The notes beneath the pieces were generated by a model, which saw only the letters and a list, made by a program, of their open reading frames with translations, was not told the origin of the DNA and did not search any database. A DNA stretch of 62,441 nt from Pseudomonadota bacterium (GTDB taxonomy: Bacteria; Desulfobacterota; SM23-61), in assembly GCA_018819135.1 (NCBI GenBank), contig JAHJQK010000144.1, forward strand, positions 1 to 62,441. The letters are read 5' to 3'. Positions 1 through 7,293 of the stretch are shown piece after piece; positions within the stretch are counted from its first letter, which is position 1; each line of letters starts with the position of its first letter. A program made the position numbers and the translations under genes.

Positions 1-264
1 AAGGAGTTAAACCAATCACAGGAATTATAGGATCAAGATGAAAAAAAGAAAAGGATTATATTCTCCCCTGGAATAAAAGGAATAATAAGGGGGGACATCT
101 TAGATCGGTGATAAAGGGGTAAGATTAAACCGGTGGTAACACGGCGCGAGATGATGTTTTCTGGAAAAACTCGCAGAAAACGGCACGGAATCGACCATTT
201 TTGATGGTCGAGAGCAGTTCGGTAGTTCATCTTTAACGGAAAAATAGAATAAGTATAAAGGATA
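1..264. other. AT-rich stretch without a convincing gene
   Basis: No reading frame here has protein-like composition or a good ribosome binding site. The stretch is AT-rich and leads into the first gene at 265. An antisense frame runs across 33-356, but its translation looks like shadow sequence. Confidence 0.5.
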
Positions 265-897
265 ATGTTATCCGCACATGGAACGGCGATGACGCGCGAG
301 AATGCGGAGCGCGAGGCGAAGCTCAGGTTGTTCCACAGGCTCCTGATGTCGTACATCGACTTCCAGCAGGCATACTGGATCGCCTCCTATATCTTGGACC
401 ACAATCTGCAGCAGAAGGTGGAACGTCTGCGAGGGAAGCGGAGGTACCACATCAAGCTTCTGTGGCAGGCCCTGAACTGCGCAATGGTCGTCTCCTACTG
501 CCGACCCTTCTCGGGAAATGACCCCCGTGCGGTCAGGCGAATCCCAGACCTTCCGAGAAGATTCCTCCGCGTGCTATCCCCTAACGAGAAAGAGCTGCAC
601 AGGCTGGCCATGCAGGATCGAAACACCATGCTCGCTCATTCTGATTCTGAGACCTGGGATCTTCGAACGTTGTTCATGGAGACCGAGGCGGGGCGGAAGG
701 TAATGTTGCCGGTCCACAATGATACAGGGGCGCCACTGGTTCATCATGCTGTCGCACAGCTTCGGGGCATGTGTGCGAAGCTCATGGAGGTTGTCTTCCA
801 AGAGCGCCAGCGCCTTGAGAAAGACCTGGCGGATGTCCTGCCAACGGTTACAGCCGAAGACCTCCGCAGGATCGGCGAAAGGTCCGAAAGCGGATAA
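265..897 (+). CDS. Hypothetical protein, possibly HEPN-like
   Basis: A 210-residue, mostly helical, charged soluble protein; I do not recognise the family with certainty. Residues 119-125 read RNTMLAH, an R-x5-H arrangement followed by SD. It resembles the Rx4-6H active site of HEPN ribonucleases, where the motif sits at the end of a helix. It lies 93 bases upstream of an AbiV-type HEPN protein on the same strand, so the two may form one defence operon. The start is uncertain: ATG 265 has AAGGA unusually close, and a second in-frame ATG lies at 289. There are no membrane segments or signal peptide. HEPN membership rests on one motif and on context. Confidence 0.55.
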   Translation: MLSAHGTAMTRENAEREAKLRLFHRLLMSYIDFQQAYWIASYILDHNLQQKVERLRGKRRYHIKLLWQALNCAMVVSYCRPFSGNDPRAVRRIPDLPRRFLRVLSPNEKELHRLAMQDRNTMLAHSDSETWDLRTLFMETEAGRKVMLPVHNDTGAPLVHHAVAQLRGMCAKLMEVVFQERQRLEKDLADVLPTVTAEDLRRIGERSESG

Positions 898-990
898 CAA
901 GGAGATGGAGCAGACGAACGGCGCCCGGGCTGAGATGGAGGCACCGTCCGATGCTCATCTCCGCTGTTGGGCAGATAGACGGGGATAGCA

Positions 991-1743
991 ATGTCAAACC
1001 GAGATACCGCAGATAAGCCAAACCCGTATGAAGCTGAGCTAACTCCAGCGCAAGCGGCCGCGGCCATGCAGGCAGCAAGAATGAATGCCATGGAACTATT
1101 GGACACAGCAGATATTCTTTTCACCCTGAAACGGTTTCCCCATTCCGTTGTGTTTTCCACACTGGCTATTGAAGAAATTGGTAAGCTTCCGATTCTACAA
1201 ACGATACTCCTCGGATTTGGCGGTTTGAGATCGACGCATTGGAAATCCTACCGCCAGCATCGAGCGAAAACTAAACCGTTGAACATAGGAATTCAAAGTC
1301 GAGTACGCGCTGTATTCCCAGAGATTTCTTTGGATAAAGCAAAAGAAATAGCCGCCCGAGGCCCCACTCCGAACGAGCTTGAGGCAGATAAGCAACAGGC
1401 CATCTATTCAGACTGCTTAGATGTTTCTGGAACCTTTGTTTGTCACTTGCCAAAAAACGTTAACTGGCGCCAGCAGGCATGGGAACGACTGTGCGAGGCC
1501 CGTGCCATCATATTAGGGCTGAGAGATCGCACTCCCGAGGAACTATCTGTATGGTTGAAGCACGCTAACGCAGGACGAGCTGCCGGTAAGAGATTGGCCG
1601 ACATTCTACCGGACGTCCACAAAGAACTCCTTGATAAGGGATTTATTAAGGAGGGCTGGTGGGATACGCTACTGAATGACATCAAAACACAAACCGAAGG
1701 CACGAAGGGGGCCAAAGACGGCAAATGCGAGGTGCCAGAGTAA
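991..1743 (+). CDS. AbiV-family HEPN protein
   Basis: A 250-residue soluble protein resembling the AbiV family (HEPN_AbiV), known as abortive-infection proteins against phage in lactococci. The N-terminal third has the family pattern: helices rich in Ala and Leu, then a stretch at about 58-68 reading LAIEEIGKLPI, close to the family's conserved acidic-Glu-Gly-Lys segment. A basic HWKSYRQHRAK segment follows, as in family members. The C-terminal half is less conserved. The ATG at 991 follows the upstream gene by 93 bases with no evident terminator between, so co-transcription is plausible. In the family the activity is thought to be RNA-directed. I see no antitoxin-like partner except possibly the upstream gene. 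Confidence 0.75.
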   Translation: MSNRDTADKPNPYEAELTPAQAAAAMQAARMNAMELLDTADILFTLKRFPHSVVFSTLAIEEIGKLPILQTILLGFGGLRSTHWKSYRQHRAKTKPLNIGIQSRVRAVFPEISLDKAKEIAARGPTPNELEADKQQAIYSDCLDVSGTFVCHLPKNVNWRQQAWERLCEARAIILGLRDRTPEELSVWLKHANAGRAAGKRLADILPDVHKELLDKGFIKEGWWDTLLNDIKTQTEGTKGAKDGKCEVPE

Positions 1744-1917
1744 TTCACATATATATTGACCAACGAGGCGTTCCACTGGATTGCCGATAAACCTGGCAAC
1801 CGGTAAGTCTTATAATCAGAAGGAGGGAATATGTCCAACGAAAGAAGAGCTTTGGCCTTTAAGATTGAACTCCCGATTTTTCAGCTACAAGGATACATTC
1901 TGGAATAAGTTGATTCC

Positions 1918-2208
1918 TTACCATAATGGATTACGGTCTTTTACTTTCAAATAATCCAAAATATCAGAATGCGGGACCCTATTTCTGAGCTTCTCAATCA
2001 TATCCTCCAGCAGGTCCTTCAGGTCCTCATAAGCTCGGACTTCCGCATTGTGACTCTCCATTACGGTATTTAGCATGACATCCAGACTGGCGATTCTGTC
2101 ATCCTTTTTGGTTAGTCGGAATTTCAGGGATGCAATTTCATTTCTCAGAGAATTCATGATTTTTTCATTTTGATTATCTTTAAGAATATGATTATTGGGT
2201 TCGGTCAT
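1918..2208 (-). CDS. Small coiled-coil hypothetical protein, copy 1
   Basis: A 96-residue, highly charged protein with no recognisable enzyme motif. Residues ~15-75 have the heptad-like spacing of Leu, Ile and Val expected of a coiled coil. It ends in a conserved tail with HSDILDYLK and RNPLW. A second copy at 6631-6921 is nearly identical with scattered substitutions, mostly in the central helix, so both copies appear to be kept under selection. The ATG is preceded by an AGGAGA-like site. The hairpin repeat lies just upstream in the gene's own orientation and may belong to its promoter region. Function unknown; an oligomerising or DNA-associated accessory protein is only a guess. Confidence 0.6.
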   Translation of the reverse strand: MTEPNNHILKDNQNEKIMNSLRNEIASLKFRLTKKDDRIASLDVMLNTVMESHNAEVRAYEDLKDLLEDMIEKLRNRVPHSDILDYLKVKDRNPLW

Positions 2209-2248
2209 GGTGGCATTTCTCCTTCTGTTGTAATTTTAATTTTGTTCC

Positions 2249-2329
2249 AGGATGAACTTTTAAACTTTTAAGAATTTATGCGGAAAAATTGAGGAAACAC
2301 GAAATTTCCTAAAAGTTTAAATCTTTGGT
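2249..2329. repeat. Hairpin repeat, copy 1
   Basis: Inverted arms TTTAAACTTTTAAG (2259-2272) and TAAAAGTTTAAA (2310-2321) enclose a spacer of about 37 bases. Related copies lie at 3673-3750 and 6962-7037. The outer flanks (GATGAAC on the left, TTGG on the right) are shared by the copies, so the repeat is larger than the arms. Confidence 0.75.
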
Positions 2330-2569
2330 CAGGGAGTTTGACCAGATGGGATTACCTGGAACCAGCAATTTATGGGTTAGTTGTATTTAACATTCTGTCT
2401 TGGTATGATTTGGCGAGGTCTCCTTGAAAACAGGGCATGAAAATTCCTGTCGGCTATTATGGAATTATTGGGCCAGTAGTTGAAGGTCCAAATAGGAAAT
2501 TCTTTGTCCGTTTAACTAAGAGATCTGGATTGGCATGACGCTTTTTTTAAAAACAAGATAAGCACCTTT

Positions 2570-3370
2570 ATGGGCGAGCATTATATTCCAAAATATTATC
2601 TGAGAGGTTTTACGCAGGAATCTACAGATTTAATCTGCGTTTACGATAAAAAGGAGGGAGGACATTTTCTTACGCAAATAAAGAATGTGGCAAACGAAAC
2701 AGGTCTATACCCTCCTGAGACTGAAAAATATTTAGCTAATTGTATAGAAGGTCCGGCAAATTCAGTCTTAAATAAAATCCGTCAGCGGAAACAAATTACA
2801 GGAACAGACAAAAAGATTCTCGGGGAATACATGGCTGTTATGTGGAAGAGGATTCCACAAGCTCAACAACGTTTAAAAGATATGGCACCAAAATTATCCC
2901 AGGAAGTATTTGAAGATATCCAAGGCACTATTAATATACTTAGCGCCCAAACTCCCTCCAAAGCTGAATTTCTTAAACGCCGTGAGGAGGAAATCCGCCA
3001 GATTCTGGAGAGATACGCCAAAGATCCACCTAAAGAAATATGGCTCAAAACTATCAGACCTGATCTGACCCCAGGGGTTGTAGCGGCTATTCAAACTATG
3101 ACCTGGATATTTTTGACTTGTGATGAAAAGGCAGCGTTTTTAACATGCGATAATCCAGTGTTTTATTTCACCAGTATTGGGATCGGAAAGCCCGAATCGG
3201 AGTTATCTTTTCCAATTTCTAGCCACATTATGCTTTGGGCCACATGGAGACGGGATTTGCCAGAAGGAGGATATGTTCGAGTTTCCTCCCAGGTTATAAA
3301 AGAGATGACGCGGCGGATCGTTATAATGCGATCAGATATGTTTTTCACTGTCGTTACGAGCAATGGATAG
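2570..3370 (+). CDS. DUF4238 protein, probable C-terminal frameshift
   Basis: A 266-residue protein of the DUF4238 family. The N-terminus HYIPKYYLRGF is the family signature, and FLTCDNPVF near residue 200 matches the conserved core. The frame ends at TAG 3370 after an atypical tail. In the frame one base back, the same DNA from about 3316 to 3417 encodes AIRYVFHCRYEQWIEAF, which looks like the normal family C-terminus. A one-base deletion near 3310-3325, a frameshift event or a sequencing error is therefore likely, and the intact gene would have ended at 3417. Function is unknown; members are scattered in bacterial accessory regions. No good ribosome binding site precedes ATG 2570. Confidence 0.7.
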   Translation: MGEHYIPKYYLRGFTQESTDLICVYDKKEGGHFLTQIKNVANETGLYPPETEKYLANCIEGPANSVLNKIRQRKQITGTDKKILGEYMAVMWKRIPQAQQRLKDMAPKLSQEVFEDIQGTINILSAQTPSKAEFLKRREEEIRQILERYAKDPPKEIWLKTIRPDLTPGVVAAIQTMTWIFLTCDEKAAFLTCDNPVFYFTSIGIGKPESELSFPISSHIMLWATWRRDLPEGGYVRVSSQVIKEMTRRIVIMRSDMFFTVVTSNG

Positions 3371-3672
3371 AAGCTTTTATAAAAAAGGGGAGCTGGAAAT
3401 TGAATATGTTGCGGTAATCAGCCTTGCGCGATGCTTATTTCCCCCTTCTTTTTCTTAATTGGCCTTTTTAAGGAAACCACATATTCTTCAGACATTTTAA
3501 GCTCTGATCATAGGTTCGGACCTGATTCAACCAGAAAAAGAACAGCGGTTCGTTTTTCTTATATATATGAACCGGCGAGGATACACCTGAAAAACGAAGC
3601 TACCTTCGGATTTGATCAGGGTTGGGATTTGTTTTTCATGGGGAGAATGAATTTAAGAACAGGAAATTTTGC

Positions 3673-3750
3673 AGATGAACTTTTAAACTTTTTGGATTTT
3701 TGGCGGGGGAGGGATAGAAGTCATTAAAACCTTAAAAGTTTAAATTTTGG
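3673..3750. repeat. Hairpin repeat, copy 2
   Basis: Left flank GATGAACTTTTAAACTTTT and right arm CTTAAAAGTTTAAA (3731-3744) match the copies at 2249 and 6962. The left arm is degenerate on its inner side. This copy is not attached to a coiled-coil gene. Confidence 0.7.
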
Positions 3751-4228
3751 GTTGGACCGGAGCAGATCAAGAAACGAACTATGGTTCGTTTTTCTCCATC
3801 ATGGAACAGGTGTTTAGGTGTGTTAATGGGTGTTTATGGGGGTGCTTAACACAGTAGAACCTCTGTAAAGGTTATGATTTATTCCGGTTTCATCCTCCAA
3901 GAGGGGGTGTGTTAAGGTGTTTGGTGGAAAAGGAGGGGGGGAATTTAATTTGACATGGGAAGAATGGAGGGGTGAGTGGTGTGTTGTATCTTCCTAAAAG
4001 TATTGATTGACAGTTTAATTCCAAAAATGTAGAGTACTTCCTGAAGCCGTCAGTTGCCAGGTCCGACCAAAAGTGTAATTATCATCTCGAAATCCTCCGG
4101 TAACTGTTAATACACGGGACTTAAAATCCCTTTTTCTCAGTTTTAGATATTTAGTTTAGAAGTTGAGAAAGCCGAACAAGGCAGTGCAGGGGGGAGGCAA
4201 CATACTAACAAGGCACAGCAACAACTTT

Positions 4229-4233
4229 GGAGG
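4229..4233 (+). promoter_or_regulatory. Ribosome binding site that fixes the TIR gene start
   Basis: GGAGG at 4229-4233 lies 8 bases before GTG 4242. A TTG at 4227 overlaps this site and cannot use it, so translation most likely starts at GTG 4242. Confidence 0.7.
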
Positions 4234-4241
4234 AAAATACT

Positions 4242-5096
4242 GTGGCATGTATTGCTATAATAGACGATGATCTAGCTATGGATACCTTGAGCGACGGTCT
4301 GCGATTTCGCGGTCATGATGCATACCGAATCTCCTCAGTGAAAGAAGCCCTCTGCGAGATAGACCGGATTGTCTCTGCGGATTTGGTCATACTTGACATT
4401 ATCATGTCTTGGCCAGAGCAACAAAAACGCATCGGTTTGACTGGTCCTCACACAGCAGGAATGGAGGTTCTACAAGAAGTTCGAAAACGAAATAAGAACC
4501 TTCCAATTATCGTCTATTCTGCGGTACAAGACAACACGGTCATCAGTGCAATTTCAGATGATCCAGCCACATCTTTTATTTCCAAATGGGAATCGCCCTC
4601 AATTAAGGAGCTACATCAGCAAATTAATCGGGCTCTCGGCCTTGAGGATAAGTCCATGAAGCCGCAACCGTTCATAATTCATGGACACAATGAACCTGTA
4701 AAGATGGCGCTGAAGAATTACCTACAAAACACGCTGGGTCTTCCAGAACCAATAATCCTCCATGAGAAACCCAACTTGGGTCGAACAATCATTGAGAAAT
4801 TCGAGGACTATGCTTCAATTTCAACATTGGTTTTCGTGCTTCTTACTCCTGATGATCTCTCGGCCGGGGTGGATCAGTCTAATGATCTAAAGCGAAGGGC
4901 AAGGCAAAATGTCATTTTCGAAATGGGATATTTCCTTGGCACCCTTGGACGTAGGAGCGGACGCGTCGTGCTCCTTTATCAGTCGTCTCTTGAGCTCCCC
5001 ACCGATCTTTCTGGCGTCATTTACATTGATATCTCCCAAGGCATCGAAGCAGCAGGAGAAAAAATCCGTCGGGAGGTGCAGAATGTCAGAGAATGA
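4242..5096 (+). CDS. Receiver domain fused to a Cap12/PycTIR-like TIR domain
   Basis: A 284-residue fusion. Residues 1-130 are a response-regulator receiver with a complete acidic pocket: D8-D10, phosphoacceptor D52 (VILDIIM), S93 and K115, plus a short insertion after D52. Residues 143-265 are a TIR-like domain of the family found in bacterial anti-phage effectors (CAP12/PycTIR group): FIIHGHN at the start, GRTIIEKFE with E185 as the candidate catalytic Glu, then RARQNVIFEMGYF and a final beta strand. Related TIR domains cleave NAD+ when they oligomerise. No cyclic-nucleotide or STING-type sensor is present; the receiver takes that place. The stop overlaps the next gene's start by 14 bases, so translation is probably coupled to the kinase downstream. 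That phosphorylation controls the TIR is inference. Confidence 0.85.
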   Translation: MACIAIIDDDLAMDTLSDGLRFRGHDAYRISSVKEALCEIDRIVSADLVILDIIMSWPEQQKRIGLTGPHTAGMEVLQEVRKRNKNLPIIVYSAVQDNTVISAISDDPATSFISKWESPSIKELHQQINRALGLEDKSMKPQPFIIHGHNEPVKMALKNYLQNTLGLPEPIILHEKPNLGRTIIEKFEDYASISTLVFVLLTPDDLSAGVDQSNDLKRRARQNVIFEMGYFLGTLGRRSGRVVLLYQSSLELPTDLSGVIYIDISQGIEAAGEKIRREVQNVRE

Positions 5097-5910
5097 GGTC
5101 TCGACGTTTGCGTTACAACAAACAATAAAAAAACTTGAGCAAGAGAATAAAACCCTCAAGGATTCGATAAAGCAGGTCCAACGGGATCGGGTGGAATATC
5201 TTCAAAACGTATCTCACCAGCTGATAGCACCTCTTAATGCCATAAAATGGCATATTGAGAATATCACGGACCAACGGATTGGTATCGAAAGAGCTAAGAA
5301 GGTTCTCCGATCAATCTATTCACAGGCAACACTGGCCGTGCATTTGGCTAAGAACTTCAACTTGATGTCTAATCTGGAGGCAGATCATACACTCCACGCG
5401 CTCAAGGAGCCACTTAAAGAAGTCGATTTGTACCGTTTACTTATCAACTTGGCGAATGATTTCCAGCCACTGGCTTGGGATAAACAGATCGACATAGGCG
5501 TGAACGAAAACCACTTCGATAAATTCCCCCCTGTCTTAGCAATGAAGCCTCTGATAAGTCAGGCCTTCAGCAACATAATCGAAAATGCCGTCAAATATTC
5601 CGACAAAGGAACGGAAATAGTTATCGAGGGTAAGTATCAGCAAGAATCTGATTCTTTCGTGGTGTCATTTCGCAATCGCGGCATTCCTATTTCACCTGAG
5701 GATGAAAGTAAGATCTTCAATCGGGAATTCAGAACTGCAGAAGCAAAGCGTATGTACCCTGCGGGTACAGGATTCGGCTTGTATATTACTAAACGCATTT
5801 TGGAAATTCATGAAAGTAGCATAGTAGCCACAACCCGCGACAGGTGGACAGTTTTTATGGTGACTCTGACTGTTAAAGGCTTAAAAGGAAAGGCAAGAAT
5901 CCGTGGCTAG
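5083..5910 (+). CDS. Soluble sensor histidine kinase
   Basis: A 275-residue kinase without membrane segments. Residues 8-40 form a short coiled coil. The H-box is VSHQLIAPLNAIKW with H45 as phospho-acceptor. The catalytic ATPase domain follows with N-box (NIIENAVKYS), G1 (FRNRGIPI), F-box (IFNREF) and G2 (GTGFGLYIT). The start at 5083 is supported by GGGAGG six bases upstream; the frame stays open further upstream but there overlaps the TIR gene. It overlaps the upstream gene by 14 bases and the downstream receiver gene by 8, so the three form one unit. There is no recognisable input domain, so the stimulus must come through the coiled coil, the ATPase domain or a partner. The likely partners are the two receivers beside it. 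Confidence 0.85.
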   Translation: MSENEVSTFALQQTIKKLEQENKTLKDSIKQVQRDRVEYLQNVSHQLIAPLNAIKWHIENITDQRIGIERAKKVLRSIYSQATLAVHLAKNFNLMSNLEADHTLHALKEPLKEVDLYRLLINLANDFQPLAWDKQIDIGVNENHFDKFPPVLAMKPLISQAFSNIIENAVKYSDKGTEIVIEGKYQQESDSFVVSFRNRGIPISPEDESKIFNREFRTAEAKRMYPAGTGFGLYITKRILEIHESSIVATTRDRWTVFMVTLTVKGLKGKARIRG

Positions 5911-6343
5911 CAAGACCGTCCTCCTTATAGACGACGAGCAATCGTTTATTGAAGCGCTCGCTGACGCTTTGGAGTTCGAAGGTCATCGAGTATTGAAGGC
6001 ACGAACTGCCGAAGAAGGCCTGCAGCTACTCGCTCGCGAGAAAGTGGATCTAGTCACAATCGACATCATGCTCGACCCAGGCCAAGAGCTGCAAGATAAG
6101 GTCAATAGCCACAACACAGGTCTTTTTCTGTGTCACGAGATCACAAAAAAGTACCCACAGATCGACGCATTCTGCATAAGTGTCATAAGTGAAAATGAGA
6201 CAATCCGAGAGATCGAATCTTTAGGGATCCGTTTCCTCAGAAAAGGAGAAACTCCGCTTCGGACTGTTCTGGATATGCTTCGGTCAAGGCTGACGGGAAT
6301 CGCATATTCTACCGAACGTGACAGAACAGGTAGGTGGCGATAA
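5903..6343 (+). CDS. Single-domain response regulator
   Basis: A 146-residue CheY-like receiver with no output domain. The pocket is complete: D10/D11 (LLIDDEQ), phosphoacceptor D54 (VTIDIML), a Ser/Thr position in CISVIS and K114 (FLRKGE). Like the receiver of the upstream fusion, it has an insertion after the phosphoacceptor Asp (59-73), suggesting the two receivers share ancestry. It starts at GTG 5903 inside the end of the kinase gene, with AAAGGA upstream. In known systems such stand-alone receivers act as phosphate sinks or relay steps. Here it could compete with the TIR receiver for the kinase, which is inference. Confidence 0.8.
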   Translation: MASKTVLLIDDEQSFIEALADALEFEGHRVLKARTAEEGLQLLAREKVDLVTIDIMLDPGQELQDKVNSHNTGLFLCHEITKKYPQIDAFCISVISENETIREIESLGIRFLRKGETPLRTVLDMLRSRLTGIAYSTERDRTGRWR

Positions 6344-6630
6344 GCACTATGATTATCCCAACAAGCCAATTGAGGCATACGCTTACGAGCAAAGCTCAGA
6401 TTTAGCGTTCAACATTTCAACCGGAAATTTTCATTAGTTTCAAATTCCCGAAAATATTAGCTTGTAGATGCAGTCGAGAATCGGACCACTACTTATTTTG
6501 ACACTGTCTGTCAGATAAAGTCAGGACAGATAAATTTATCTTTTCAACCTTCCATAGAAGAGCTTTGGCCTTTAAGATTGAGCTCCCCATTTTTCAGCTA
6601 CGAGGATCCAATCTGGAATAATTTGACTCC
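6344..6630. other. Intergenic stretch, second half belongs to duplicated unit
   Basis: No gene seen. The part from about 6553 is the 3' flank of the second coiled-coil gene and matches 1843-1917. No clear terminator follows the receiver operon. Confidence 0.5.
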
Positions 6631-6921
6631 TTACCATAATGGATTACGGTCTTTAGCTTTCAAATAATCCAAAATATCAGAATGCGGGACCTTCTTTTTG
6701 AGCATCTCAATCACATCCTCCAATTTATCCTTCAAGTCCTCATAAGCTCGGACTTCCGCATTGTGACTCTCCGTTAAGGTATTTAGCAAAGCGTCCAGAC
6801 TGGCGATTCTGTCATCCTTTTTGGTTAGTCGAAATTTCAGGGATGCAATTTCATTTCTCAGAGAATCCATGATTTTTTCATTTTGATTATCTGTAAGGGT
6901 ATGATTGCCGGGTTCAGTCAT
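6631..6921 (-). CDS. Small coiled-coil hypothetical protein, copy 2
   Basis: 96 residues, same length as the copy at 1918-2208 and very close in sequence. The N-terminus and the tail (HSDILDYLK, RNPLW) are conserved. Differences cluster at positions such as DVMLNTVM versus DALLNTLT and in the second helix. Length is intact and most changes are conservative, which points to functional constraint. The ATG has the same AGGAGA-type site upstream. No known domain is recognised. Confidence 0.6.
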   Translation of the reverse strand: MTEPGNHTLTDNQNEKIMDSLRNEIASLKFRLTKKDDRIASLDALLNTLTESHNAEVRAYEDLKDKLEDVIEMLKKKVPHSDILDYLKAKDRNPLW

Positions 6922-6961
6922 GGTGGCATTTCTCCTTCTGTCCTAATTTTAATTTTGTTCC

Positions 6962-7037
6962 AGGATGAACTTTTAAACTTTTAAGAATTTACCTGGGGGG
7001 ACAGGAATTGGTTGAAACCTTAAAAGTTTAAATCTTG
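6962..7037. repeat. Hairpin repeat, copy 3
   Basis: The best-preserved copy: TTTAAACTTTTAAG (6972-6985) and CTTAAAAGTTTAAA (7019-7032) are perfect 14-base inverted repeats with a 33-base spacer. Confidence 0.8.
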
Positions 7038-7293
7038 GTTAGGATGGCTGGACCTGACCTTGTGACCCAGAGCGGAACCGTTCTTCATAGGTCATAGCAG
7101 AACCGATCCGAAACAGCTGTCCATAAATCTGAACTGGGAGATGTAAAGTGGTACGGTGGATTCGACATCAATCGTAGGGATTGATTTCAGAGGTTGAACG
7201 GTCTTCATAATAATAATTCAGACTCTTTTAGGTCCCGGGAATCGTCGTTTTCACTGGGAGGATCCCAAAAAGGAAATATTTGTCCGTTTAAGC

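Larger units (their letters stand above)
1843..2329. repeat. Copy 1 of a ~485 bp duplicated unit
   Basis: This block, which carries the coiled-coil gene at 1918-2208 and the hairpin at 2249-2329, is repeated in direct orientation at about 6553-7037. Similarity starts near AGAAGAGCTTTGGCCTTTAA and runs through the gene and its upstream region into the hairpin. The two copies bracket the DUF4238 gene and the receiver-TIR operon. Confidence 0.85.
3371..4241. other. Long intergenic stretch with hairpin repeat copy 2
   Basis: About 870 bases without a convincing gene. It holds the second hairpin repeat (3673-3750), two direct copies of GGTTCGTTTTTCT (from 3547 and 3783) on either side of it, and repeated GTGTTAA-type motifs around 3810-3930. 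A 98-codon open frame at 3431-3727 crosses the hairpin and is not protein-like. Confidence 0.6.
6553..7037. repeat. Copy 2 of the ~485 bp duplicated unit
   Basis: Direct repeat of 1843-2329, with the coiled-coil gene (6631-6921) and hairpin copy 3. An IS630-type transposase gene starts about 250 bases further on. Confidence 0.85.

Noticed and set aside
33..356. 107-codon minus-strand frame at the left edge
   Set aside because: Composition is not protein-like, there is no ribosome site, and it overlaps the better-supported gene at 265.
3431..3727. 98-codon plus-strand frame after DUF4238
   Set aside because: It crosses the hairpin repeat, has no family resemblance and no ribosome site.
2249..7037. 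Integron-type cassette array with attC-like hairpins
   Set aside because: The hairpins lack attC core sites, no tyrosine integrase is present, and the gene orientations are mixed.
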